Assembly: GCA_937868035.1 (NCBI GenBank)
Contig: CALMLK010000061.1
Span: 1 to 5,555, forward strand
Source: an uncultured Alphaproteobacteria bacterium
GTDB taxonomy: Bacteria > Pseudomonadota > Alphaproteobacteria > Rhizobiales > Aestuariivirgaceae
Length of the DNA stretch: 5,555 nt
Direction of reading: 5' to 3'
Program-made: the position numbers and the translations under genes
Notes under the pieces: model-generated
Seen by the model: only the letters and a program-made list of their open reading frames with translations
Told to the model about the DNA's origin: nothing
Databases searched by the model: none
In this document: in pieces, positions 1-5,045 of the stretch
How the letters are laid out: every line of letters starts with the position of its first letter
How positions within the stretch are numbered: position 1 is the stretch's first letter

Positions 1-48
1 CGAACGGAAATCACGCAAGGCATCCTGCCGCTGGAGGGAGATCAGTGA
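1..48 (+). CDS. 3' end of an upstream gene (probably ruvB, partial)
   Basis: An open frame runs in from the left edge and encodes RTEITQGILPLEGDQ before a TGA at 46-48. Only 15 residues are visible, too few to recognise a family from sequence. The stop codon overlaps the GTG start of ybgC (GTGA, 45-48), the arrangement expected of translationally coupled operon neighbours. In many Alphaproteobacteria the order is ruvC-ruvA-ruvB-ybgC-tolQ, so the C-terminal tail of the Holliday-junction helicase RuvB is the most likely identity. That is an inference from synteny, not from a visible motif. Confidence 0.45.
   Translation, partial: RTEITQGILPLEGDQ
33..38 (+). promoter_or_regulatory. ribosome binding site of ybgC
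   Basis: GGAGGG lies 6 nt upstream of the GTG at 45. It is a strong Shine-Dalgarno match at good spacing and supports GTG 45 as the ybgC start, although no ATG is present there. The site sits inside the last codons of the upstream frame, as expected for overlapping genes. Confidence 0.7.
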
Positions 49-488
49 GTGGGGGATCGGTCACAGAGGGCGCCATCACCTCGGGCGTGCATCGCCTTGC
101 CGTTCGCGTCTACTACGAAGACACGGATTTTTCCGGCAACGTCTATCACGCCAACTATCTCAAATTCTGCGAGCGCGGGCGGTCAGATTTCCTGCGGGTG
201 GCGGGCATCGACCAGAACGCGCTGTTCGGAGCAGGCGACCCCATCATGTTCGTGGTGCGGCGGATGGTCTGCGATTTTCTGCGGCGTGCGCGCTTCGATG
301 ATCTCCTGACGGTGGAAACCTCCAGCGGCGAAATGACTGGTGCCCGCTTTGTGCTCTCGCAACGTGTTCTGAGGGGGGCGGAGGTGCTGTTTACGGCTGA
401 TGTGACCGTGGCCCTCATTGACCGGCGAGGGCGGCCAAAACGGGTGCCGCCTGAAATGGCGCGGGCACTTTCCCAAGTCATTTCCTAA
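45..488 (+). CDS. ybgC: YbgC, Tol-Pal-associated acyl-CoA thioesterase (hotdog fold)
   Basis: This 147-residue cytoplasmic hotdog-fold protein belongs to the YbgC/4-hydroxybenzoyl-CoA thioesterase family, which hydrolyses acyl-CoA thioesters and is typically encoded at the head of tol-pal clusters. The family signature is clear: VYYEDTDFSGNVYHANYLKF at residues 22-41. By comparison with E. coli YbgC (YYEDTDAGGVVYH), the catalytic aspartate is the second Asp of EDTD, here Asp28. The helix after the signature (ERGRSDFLR, 43-51) is also typical. The GTG start at 45 is chosen because of a strong GGAGGG site upstream and the 4-nt overlap with the previous stop. The protein is slightly longer than the E. 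coli one (about 134 aa) because of an N-terminal extension of roughly ten residues. Its exact role in Tol-Pal function is not settled; family work links it to phospholipid metabolism. Confidence 0.93.
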   Translation: MSGGSVTEGAITSGVHRLAVRVYYEDTDFSGNVYHANYLKFCERGRSDFLRVAGIDQNALFGAGDPIMFVVRRMVCDFLRRARFDDLLTVETSSGEMTGARFVLSQRVLRGAEVLFTADVTVALIDRRGRPKRVPPEMARALSQVIS

Positions 489-495
489 CTCTTTG

Positions 496-512
496 TTAAC
501 CATAATCGATTC
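496..512 (+). promoter_or_regulatory. candidate CtrA half-site TTAACCAT plus GANTC methylation site
   Basis: TTAACCAT (496-503) matches the TTAA-type half-site associated with the alphaproteobacterial cell-cycle regulator CtrA. GATTC (508-512) is a GANTC site, the target of the methyltransferase CcrM. Their position 165-181 nt upstream of tolQ would suit cell-cycle control of a division-linked system. The second half of a full TTAA-N7-TTAA site is absent (CGAT lies at the expected place). GANTC sites also occur inside genes here, for example at 866-870, so chance is a real alternative. Confidence 0.3.
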
Positions 513-531
513 AAGCACATAACAGGCGTTC

Positions 532-556
532 CGGCCCGGGACGGGGCGCCGGGCCG
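532..556 (+). other. GC-rich stem-loop upstream of tolQ
   Basis: CGGCCCGG (532-539) and CCGGGCCG (549-556) form a perfect 8-bp all-G/C stem with a 9-nt loop. No T-run follows (TTGGCCGAAG), so it is not a canonical intrinsic terminator. It could be an mRNA-stabilising or processing structure, or a weak terminator between ybgC and tolQ. Confidence 0.45.
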
Positions 557-676
557 TTGGCCGAAGTTGTGGAAAACGCCGCAGTTTCGACAGATTTTAA
601 CGGTTTGAGGCAGGCGGGTTCGGCTGCCCCGCCACGCGCTCGGGAAAATGGGCCGATTTGGGACGCAACGGATCAC

Positions 677-1384
677 ATGGAAACCATCACTGAAACCGCG
701 GTGACGAAGACCGCCGAAATCTCTCTCTGGCATCTCGTTGCGCAGGCCTCGTGGCCTGTGTTCTTCGTGATGATCGGGCTCGGCCTCGCGTCCCTCTGGT
801 GCTGGACCATCATCTTCAACAAGTTCTTCACGTTCCGCCGCGAACACGCTGCCAACGACAAGTTCGAATCGGCCTTCTGGTCAGGACAGTCGCTGGAGGA
901 TCTCTATCGCGGCCTCGGAGGACGGGCGACGGCGGGTCTGGCGTCCATCTTCCTCGCCGCCATGCAGGAATGGAAGCAGAGTCAGGGTGCCGCCATGCGC
1001 GCAGGCTTTGCCGGTGTGCAGAAGCGCATCGAGAAGGTGATGGACGTCGCCATCCAGAAGGAGATGGCCGACCTCGAGTCAAATCTCCTGTTTCTCGCCA
1101 CCATCGGCTCGGCCGCCCCCTTCATCGGGCTGTTCGGCACGGTGTGGGGCATCATGACGTCGTTTCAGGGCATTGCCAATTCGGGCCAGACCAATCTTGC
1201 CGTAGTTGCGCCTGGCATTGCCGAAGCCCTTTTCGCCACGGCCATCGGCCTCGTCGCCGCCATACCGGCGACAATCTTCTACAATATGTACTCGGCTGAT
1301 GCGGCAAAGGTGCAGTCGCGGCTGGAGAATTTCGCTGACGAATTCTCTGCCATCATCTCGCGCCAGCTGGATGAAAGGGCCTGA
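677..1384 (+). CDS. tolQ: TolQ, inner-membrane proton-channel subunit of the Tol-Pal motor
   Basis: TolQ is the ExbB/MotA-type subunit that, with TolR, converts the proton motive force into movement of TolA. The 235-residue protein has the expected three membrane segments: about 26-47, 137-160 and 172-203, with the large cytoplasmic loop between the first two. The family core IGSAAPFIGLFGTVWGIM (143-160) and EALFATAIGLVAAIPA (183-198) are clear. Thr155 and Thr188 correspond to the channel-lining threonines of E. coli TolQ (Thr145 and Thr178). The ATG at 677 is chosen because it gives the normal family length and an N-terminus of the usual kind. A frame extension back to a TTG at 557 would add 40 residues without family resemblance. 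The Shine-Dalgarno is weak (GGA at 670-672). The stop is 3 nt before tolR. Confidence 0.96.
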   Translation: METITETAVTKTAEISLWHLVAQASWPVFFVMIGLGLASLWCWTIIFNKFFTFRREHAANDKFESAFWSGQSLEDLYRGLGGRATAGLASIFLAAMQEWKQSQGAAMRAGFAGVQKRIEKVMDVAIQKEMADLESNLLFLATIGSAAPFIGLFGTVWGIMTSFQGIANSGQTNLAVVAPGIAEALFATAIGLVAAIPATIFYNMYSADAAKVQSRLENFADEFSAIISRQLDERA

Positions 1385-1387
1385 CGC

Positions 1388-1849
1388 ATGGGTGCTTCCG
1401 TAGGCGGCGCAAAAGCCATCAACGCCCGGCGTGGCCGGCGCGGTTCGCGCCACGGCACCATCAGCGAAATCAACGTGACGCCGCTGGTGGACGTGATGCT
1501 CGTGCTGCTCATCATCTTCATGGTCGCGGCCCCGCTCATGACTGTGGGTGTGCCGGTCGAGCTTCCCAAGACGGAGGCCAAATCCATGGATGCGCCGAAG
1601 GAGCCGCTCTATATCACGGTGCAGAAGGACCGGACGGTCTATCTCATGGAAACGCAAATCCCGCTGGAAGAATTGGCGGCGAAGCTTGGCGCACTCGCCA
1701 AGAACGGCAATGAGGAACAACTCTTCGTGCGGGCCGACACGTCCACCGATTATGGTGCCGTCATGGAAGTGATGGGCGTGCTGAATTCTGCCGGCTACAA
1801 GAAGATCGGCCTCGTGACGCTGCAGAAGGAGCAACCTGTCGCGCCATGA
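1388..1849 (+). CDS. tolR: TolR, inner-membrane/periplasmic subunit of the Tol-Pal motor
   Basis: TolR is the ExbD/MotB-like partner of TolQ. The 153-residue protein has a basic cytoplasmic N-terminus, one membrane helix (about 32-52) and a periplasmic domain to the C-terminus. The hallmark EINVTPLVDVMLVLLIIFMV (27-46) is present. Asp35 is the equivalent of the essential proton-carrying Asp23 of E. coli TolR. The periplasmic part (about 60-145, with LFVRADTSTDYGAVMEVMGV) fits the ExbD/TolR fold. The ATG at 1388 follows the tolQ stop by 3 nt and has AAAGGG (1374-1379) at 8-nt spacing. The gene ends in an ATGA overlap with tolA, so translation of the three genes is probably coupled. The N-terminus is about a dozen residues longer than in E. 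coli and Arg-rich. Confidence 0.96.
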   Translation: MGASVGGAKAINARRGRRGSRHGTISEINVTPLVDVMLVLLIIFMVAAPLMTVGVPVELPKTEAKSMDAPKEPLYITVQKDRTVYLMETQIPLEELAAKLGALAKNGNEEQLFVRADTSTDYGAVMEVMGVLNSAGYKKIGLVTLQKEQPVAP

Positions 1850-2838
1850 AGCGCAGTTTCACCGCATCGGCTTTTGTCCATGGCGCACTGCTTCTGGCGG
1901 TGTTGATCGGCTTGCCCAATCCGGCGCCGTTCAAGGTGGAACCGCAGGATGCGGTACAGGTGGACATCTCGAACATCGGCGACGTGACAAAGGTGATGGC
2001 CACGACGAAGGAGGCCGTGCCGAAACCGGAAAAACCCGCTGCCGAAAAGACTGAAGTCACCAAGCCGGTGAAGCCCGCGCCCAAGGTTGCGGAAGAGGAA
2101 GTTCTCGCCGCCAAGCCCAAGGAACCGGAACCTCAGCCCGAACCTGTCAAGAAGCCGGAACCTGAGCCCGAGAAGAAGGTCGAGGACAAGCCCGTCGATC
2201 CCGATCCGATGAAGAAGCTGCTGGAAGAACAGAAGCTCGAGGAAGAAAAGAAGGTCGCCGAGGAAGCGGCGCTCGCAGAGAAGAAGGCTGCCGACGAAGC
2301 CAAGAAAAAGGAAGCGGAAGAGAAGAAGAAGGCCGAGGCAGAAAAGAAGAAGAAGGCCGAGGACGAGAAGAAGAAGAAGGCTGAAGCGGAAAAGAAAAAG
2401 AAGCAGAAGCTCGATGTGGCGGCGCTTGATGCGCTGCTAAACAAGGAAAATGACGAGCGCACGGCGCCCAAGAAGTCAGGCGACACGGACGGTTCACCCG
2501 TCCAGGGCAAAACCGAGGCGCAGGGCGATGATTCCGCCGTGGCCGCTACGCTGATCGACGCGCTGCGCAGCCGCCTGTCGGAATGCTGGACTGTCCCTCC
2601 GGGTGCACGCGAGGCCAGCATCTCGGTCAAGGTGCAGTTCAACCTGAAGAGGGACAAGACGGTGGAAGGGCTGCCCATCGTCATTTCCGGCGGGGGTGAC
2701 GCGCTCACCGACGCCACCGCGCAATCCGCTGTTTCCGCAGTGATGGAATGCGCGCCCTATGATTTCCTCCCCGATGACCGCTATGATATGTGGCAGGAAA
2801 TCAAGGTCAACTTCACGCCGGACATGATGTCCGGCTAA
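1846..2838 (+). CDS. tolA: TolA, periplasm-spanning energy-transducing protein
   Basis: TolA links the TolQR motor to TolB-Pal. The 330-residue protein shows the three-part family design. First is an N-terminal inner-membrane anchor (about 7-24; the SFTASAFVHGALLLAVLIGL stretch, with the Ser/His helix face typical of TolA/TonB that contacts TolQ). Second is a long Pro/Lys/Glu then Lys/Ala/Glu-rich domain (about 57-188) expected to form an extended then coiled helix. Third is a folded C-terminal domain (about 228-330) with LRSRLSECWTVPPGA and YDMWQEIKVNFTP. Cys247 and Cys302 could form a disulphide in the oxidising periplasm, as in E. coli TolA. LDALLNK (194-200) before domain III is a common alphaproteobacterial element. 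The start overlaps the tolR stop by 4 nt. AAGGAG (1826-1831) is 14 nt away, rather far, so re-initiation from tolR is likely. Confidence 0.94.
   Translation: MKRSFTASAFVHGALLLAVLIGLPNPAPFKVEPQDAVQVDISNIGDVTKVMATTKEAVPKPEKPAAEKTEVTKPVKPAPKVAEEEVLAAKPKEPEPQPEPVKKPEPEPEKKVEDKPVDPDPMKKLLEEQKLEEEKKVAEEAALAEKKAADEAKKKEAEEKKKAEAEKKKKAEDEKKKKAEAEKKKKQKLDVAALDALLNKENDERTAPKKSGDTDGSPVQGKTEAQGDDSAVAATLIDALRSRLSECWTVPPGAREASISVKVQFNLKRDKTVEGLPIVISGGGDALTDATAQSAVSAVMECAPYDFLPDDRYDMWQEIKVNFTPDMMSG
2320..2403 (+). repeat. in-frame Lys/Ala/Glu octapeptide repeats in tolA
   Basis: Residues 159-186 of TolA consist of near-identical units of the type EKKKKAEA/EKKKKAED (the first unit has one Lys fewer), encoded by GAAG-rich 24-nt DNA repeats. 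This is the helical domain II of TolA. Such repeats often change copy number between strains, which changes the reach of TolA across the periplasm. The low-complexity DNA also creates long Ser/Phe-rich antisense frames that are not genes. Confidence 0.8.
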
Positions 2839-2846
2839 TCGCGTGA

Positions 2847-2860
2847 TAAGGGCTCCTGTG
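2847..2860 (+). promoter_or_regulatory. alternative tolB initiation site (TAAGGG plus GTG 2858)
   Basis: TAAGGG (2847-2852) precedes an in-frame GTG (2858-2860) by 5 nt, which is a better Shine-Dalgarno than anything in front of ATG 2879 (GGATGGAATGGG is only purine-rich). Starting here gives MQSGWNGMKLNRRNML, a longer n-region that would still fit a Tat-type signal. The true start cannot be decided from sequence alone. Confidence 0.35.
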
Positions 2861-2878
2861 CAATCTGGATGGAATGGG

Positions 2879-4204
2879 ATGAAGCTGAACCGACGTAACA
2901 TGCTGGCGGCCACGGGCGCTGCTTCACTGGTGGCCCTGGCGGGCGCCGCTCCCGCATGGGCGCTGGACGTGGATGTGTCCGGCGGGAAGATCAATCCCCT
3001 GCCGATTGCCATTTCGCCCTTCCTGGCCGGTGCGGGATCGGAGGATTCCGCTGCAACCATTTCCGGCGTGATCGCGAACAACCTCGGCCGCTCCGGATAT
3101 TTCAACCCGCTGTCGCCTGACAGTTTCATCGAGCGCATCTCGGACTTCGAGGCGACGCCCAGCATGGAGTCGTGGCGGCAGGTGCAGGCCAAGGCGCTGG
3201 TGACAGGCCAGGCCTACATGGATGGCGGCAAGCTCCGCGTCGCATTCAAACTTTACGACGTCAATTCCGGACAGATGCTGGCCAGCCAATCGCTCGCGGC
3301 CTCGCCGAAGGCGGCACGCCGTCTGGCGCATCGCATCTCGGACCAGATCTACCAGGCGCTTACGGGTTTCGAGGGCTACTTCGACACGCGCGTCGTGTTC
3401 ATCGATGAATCCGGTCCGAAGTCGCAGCGCATCAAGAAGCTCGCGATCATGGATCAGGACGGCTTCAACCCGCACACGCTGCCGGTGCAGGGCGACCTGC
3501 TGCTGACGCCGCGCTTCTCGCCGACCGCCAACGAGGTGACGTTCCTTTCCTTCGGAACGGGTGTGCCCCGGGTCTATATCTACAACATCGATACGAACCA
3601 GAAGGAGATCGTTGGCGATTTCCCGAACATGAGTTTCGCGCCGCGCTTTTCTCCCGACGGCGGGCGCATCATCATGTCGTTGCAGTCGGAAGACGGCGTG
3701 AACTCGAACCTTTTCGAAATGAACCTGCAGTCGCGGCAACTGCGCCAGGTGACGAACGTGGCGGCCATCAATACGGCGCCGTCCTATTCTCCTGACGGTG
3801 CCTCCATTGCCTTCGAGTCCGATCGGGGCGGCAACCAGCAGATTTATGTGATGAGCGCCAGCGGTGGCGAGGCGCAACGCATCTCGTTCGGCAAGGGCCG
3901 CTATTCCACGCCGGTCTGGTCACCGGATGGCAAGTGGATCGCCTTCACCAAGAACGCCAACGGCAAGTTCGCAATTGGTGTGATGAAGCCGGATGGTTCG
4001 GGCGAACGCATTCTCACCGAGGGCTTCCACAACGAAGGCCCCACCTGGGCGCCCAACAGCCGCGTCATCATGTTCTTCCGTGAGAGCGGCGGCGAAAACG
4101 GCGGCGCCAACCTCTATTCCGTGGATGTGACCGGCTATAACGAACAGAAAGTGCCGACGCCGGAATTCTCCAGCGACCCTGCCTGGTCGCCACGGCTCAA
4201 TTGA
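2879..4204 (+). CDS. tolB: TolB, periplasmic beta-propeller of the Tol-Pal system
   Basis: TolB binds Pal at the outer membrane and is released when energised TolA engages its N-terminus. From the ATG at 2879 the protein is 441 residues. It has a signal peptide (1-28, cleavage expected after AWA), an N-terminal alpha/beta domain (about 29-165, starting LDVDVSGGKINPLPIAISPF), and a six-bladed propeller (about 168-441). The blade repeats are visible as FSP (213), FSPDG (257), YSPDG (303), WSPDG (347), WAPNS (390) and WSP (436). The signal contains NRRNML (4-9) followed by a mild hydrophobic core with no basic residue in the c-region, which looks like a Tat rather than a Sec signal. An in-frame GTG at 2858 with TAAGGG upstream would add seven residues before the signal; GTG 2843 is less likely. 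The stop is followed by a 108-nt gap before pal1. Confidence 0.95.
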   Translation: MKLNRRNMLAATGAASLVALAGAAPAWALDVDVSGGKINPLPIAISPFLAGAGSEDSAATISGVIANNLGRSGYFNPLSPDSFIERISDFEATPSMESWRQVQAKALVTGQAYMDGGKLRVAFKLYDVNSGQMLASQSLAASPKAARRLAHRISDQIYQALTGFEGYFDTRVVFIDESGPKSQRIKKLAIMDQDGFNPHTLPVQGDLLLTPRFSPTANEVTFLSFGTGVPRVYIYNIDTNQKEIVGDFPNMSFAPRFSPDGGRIIMSLQSEDGVNSNLFEMNLQSRQLRQVTNVAAINTAPSYSPDGASIAFESDRGGNQQIYVMSASGGEAQRISFGKGRYSTPVWSPDGKWIAFTKNANGKFAIGVMKPDGSGERILTEGFHNEGPTWAPNSRVIMFFRESGGENGGANLYSVDVTGYNEQKVPTPEFSSDPAWSPRLN

Positions 4205-4312
4205 AACGTCTGCTTAACCACGTTCCGTAAGCCGATCTTCAGGTTATCGGGTCATTACCAACGCCAAGGATGGTTGGGGCCGGGGGGCTCCTCTCACTAG
4301 GTGGATTGACGC
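4205..4312 (+). other. non-coding gap between tolB and pal1
   Basis: This 108-nt gap contains TTAACCAC (4214-4221, one base from the TTAACCAT seen before tolQ) and two weak 5-bp inverted repeats: AACGT 4205-4209 with ACGTT 4220-4224, and CCGAT 4232-4236 with ATCGG 4246-4250. A G-rich stretch lies at 4273-4287. None is a convincing terminator and I see no clear -35/-10 pair. pal1 may be read through from tolB or have its own promoter here. Confidence 0.4.
4299..4304 (+). promoter_or_regulatory. ribosome binding site of pal1
   Basis: AGGTGG lies 8 nt before the first of three consecutive ATG codons (4313, 4316, 4319), favouring 4313. The surrounding TAGG-TGG-ATTG-ATGATGAC pattern recurs before pal2, which suggests the translation start region was part of the duplicated unit. 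Confidence 0.65.
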
Positions 4313-4846
4313 ATGATGATGACTTCGAAGACGACCGGATTCCGGATTGCCCTGGCGCTCGCTTGCGCCATTTCGCTCGCGGCCTGCAGCAAGAAGAATA
4401 CCTCTGCCGGATTGGACAGTGGTGGCCTTGGCGGCAATGGCGGCGGCGACCTTGCCGCGGGAGCGGCCGCTCCCGGCTCCGTGCAGGAGTTCCAGACCGC
4501 CGTTGGCGACCGCGTGTTCTTCCAGATGGACCAGGTGACTCTTACGGACGAGGGCAAGGATACCCTGCGCAAGCAGGCGAACTGGCTGAGCCAGTATGCC
4601 GACGTGCAGATCCAGATCGAAGGCCATGCCGACGAGCGCGGCACCCGTGAGTACAACCTGTCGCTTTCGGCGCGCAGAGCGACGGCGGTGCGCAATTTCC
4701 TCATGTCCGAGGGCATTTCCGGCAGCCGGATATCCTCGATCGCCTATGGCAAGGAACGGCCTGCGTCTTTGTGTGACGCGGAGGAGTGTTGGTCACAAAA
4801 TCGCCGTGCTGTCACGGTTATCACCGGCGGCGCCCGGACGAGCTGA
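4313..4846 (+). CDS. pal: Pal, peptidoglycan-associated outer-membrane lipoprotein (first copy)
   Basis: Pal tethers the outer membrane to peptidoglycan and binds TolB. This 177-residue precursor has a lipoprotein signal with lipobox LAAC (lipidated Cys25); Ser26 at +2 is compatible with outer-membrane sorting. A Gly/Ala-rich linker (about 30-56) follows, then an OmpA-like domain (about 65-173). The peptidoglycan-binding signature GHADERGTREYNLSLSARRA (104-123) is intact, with Asp107 and Arg122 in the positions that contact diaminopimelate in this family. Cys154 and Cys159 in LCDAEECW are absent from E. coli Pal and may form a disulphide. The gene lies where pal is expected, directly after tolB. 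A second, very similar gene follows, so which copy is the principal Pal is not known; by position this one is the better candidate. Confidence 0.95.
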   Translation: MMMTSKTTGFRIALALACAISLAACSKKNTSAGLDSGGLGGNGGGDLAAGAAAPGSVQEFQTAVGDRVFFQMDQVTLTDEGKDTLRKQANWLSQYADVQIQIEGHADERGTREYNLSLSARRATAVRNFLMSEGISGSRISSIAYGKERPASLCDAEECWSQNRRAVTVITGGARTS

Positions 4847-4858
4847 GTCTCCTCCGGG

Positions 4859-4877
4859 AGGGCCGTATATTGGCCCT
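4859..4877 (+). other. small stem-loop after pal1
   Basis: AGGGCC (4859-4864) pairs with GGCCCT (4872-4877) around a 7-nt loop, GTATATT. It begins 12 nt after the pal1 stop and is followed by GTGACAATTTGTT rather than a clean T-run. It may be a weak terminator or a 3'-end stabilising structure. Confidence 0.35.
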
Positions 4878-4884
4878 GTGACAA

Positions 4885-4893
4885 TTTGTTAAC
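4885..4893 (+). promoter_or_regulatory. TTTGTTAAC motif upstream of pal2
   Basis: The same 9-mer, TTTGTTAAC, occurs at 492-500 before tolQ, and TTAACC also occurs at 4214-4219 before pal1. All three larger gaps of the locus therefore carry a TTAAC core. It could be a regulator half-site (CtrA-like TTAA) or part of a promoter. The call rests on recurrence only. Confidence 0.25.
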
Positions 4894-4895
4894 TC

Positions 4896-4927
4896 AGTTG
4901 CCACCACACTTGCGTGCGGTGGCAATT
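4896..4927 (+). other. strong hairpin between pal1 and pal2
   Basis: TTGCCACC (4898-4905) pairs perfectly with GGTGGCAA (4918-4925). After one A/C mismatch, CAC (4907-4909) pairs with GTG (4914-4916), closing a TTGC loop. A G-T and an A-T pair extend the base to 4896/4927. Only TTT follows, so it may act as a terminator with a short T-run, an attenuator arm, or an RNA-stability element for pal1 mRNA. As DNA, the inverted repeat could also be a protein-binding site. Confidence 0.5.
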
Positions 4928-4951
4928 TGCGCAATGGCCTGCTGCAAATGG

Positions 4952-4979
4952 CCCGTCCGGCATCGCCGGAGCGGGTTTT
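4952..4979 (+). terminator. candidate intrinsic terminator after pal1
   Basis: CCCGTCCGGC (4952-4961) pairs with GCCGGA (4965-4970) and CGGG (4972-4975), giving a 10-bp GC-rich stem with one bulged G (4971) and an ATC loop. TTTT (4976-4979) follows immediately. The shape fits a Rho-independent terminator, with the caveat that the T-run is only four long. It would end transcripts coming from pal1, or act as an attenuator in the pal2 leader. Confidence 0.5.
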
Positions 4980-5032
4980 GAGCACAGACCCAATCTTCGG
5001 GGCCCGGGACGGCCATCTGAAGGGGACCTTTT

Positions 5033-5037
5033 AGGAG
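5033..5037 (+). promoter_or_regulatory. ribosome binding site of pal2
   Basis: AGGAG lies 8 nt before the ATG at 5046 and sets the pal2 start there. The open frame further upstream runs through the hairpin region and adds 44 residues with no signal-peptide character, whereas the ATG at 5046 places a lipoprotein signal at the N-terminus. Confidence 0.75.
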
Positions 5038-5045
5038 TGGGATTG

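Larger units (their letters stand above)
489..676 (+). other. non-coding gap between ybgC and tolQ
   Basis: This 188-nt gap is the longest break in the first half of the operon. It holds a TTTGTTAACCAT motif (492-503), a GATTC (508-512), a GC-rich stem-loop (532-556), and a second weaker GC-rich inverted repeat (GGCGGG 613-618 with CCCGCC 628-633). The frame in its second part stays open up to tolQ from a TTG at 557, but no ATG or convincing ribosome binding site supports coding. CATAAT at 501-506 resembles a -10 box, but I found no good -35 at 16-18 nt. The gap is a plausible site for an internal tolQ promoter; this is inference. Confidence 0.5.
4847..5045 (+). other. structured non-coding spacer between pal1 and pal2
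   Basis: This 199-nt spacer holds, in order: a 6-bp stem-loop (4859-4877), a TTTGTTAAC motif (4885-4893), a strong long hairpin (4896-4927), a small inverted repeat ATTTGC/GCAAAT (4925-4930 and 4944-4949), and a terminator-like hairpin with T4 (4952-4979). A leader of about 66 nt then runs to the pal2 start. I see no clear sigma-70 promoter downstream of the terminator-like hairpin. Confidence 0.55.

Noticed and set aside
557..676. N-terminal extension of tolQ from TTG 557 (40 extra residues)
   Set aside because: The extension has no family resemblance, lacks a convincing ribosome binding site, and contains a GC-rich inverted repeat. ATG 677 gives the normal TolQ length and N-terminus.
1079..1834. 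Antisense open frame (about 251 codons) opposite tolQ/tolR
   Set aside because: The His/Arg/Asp-rich translation mirrors the coding strand. There are no recognisable domains, and it spans two confirmed genes.
2133..2717. Antisense Ser/Phe-rich frame opposite tolA, resembling a low-complexity secreted protein
   Set aside because: It is the reverse complement of the Lys/Glu codon repeats (AAG/GAG become CTT/CTC and, in shifted frame, TTC/TCT). It is a compositional artefact.
2924..3877. Long antisense open frame (about 317 codons) opposite tolB
   Set aside because: Its composition is Arg/His-rich, as expected for a shadow of a high-GC gene. It lies entirely over the well-supported tolB and has no family motif.
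4232..4250. Possible terminator after tolB (CCGAT...ATCGG)
   Set aside because: The stem is only 5 bp with a 9-nt loop and no T-run, so it is too weak to call.
4914..5045. N-terminal extension of pal2 upstream of ATG 5046
   Set aside because: It runs through the terminator-like hairpin and would put 44 non-signal residues before a clear lipoprotein signal. AGGAG at 5033-5037 sets the start at 5046.
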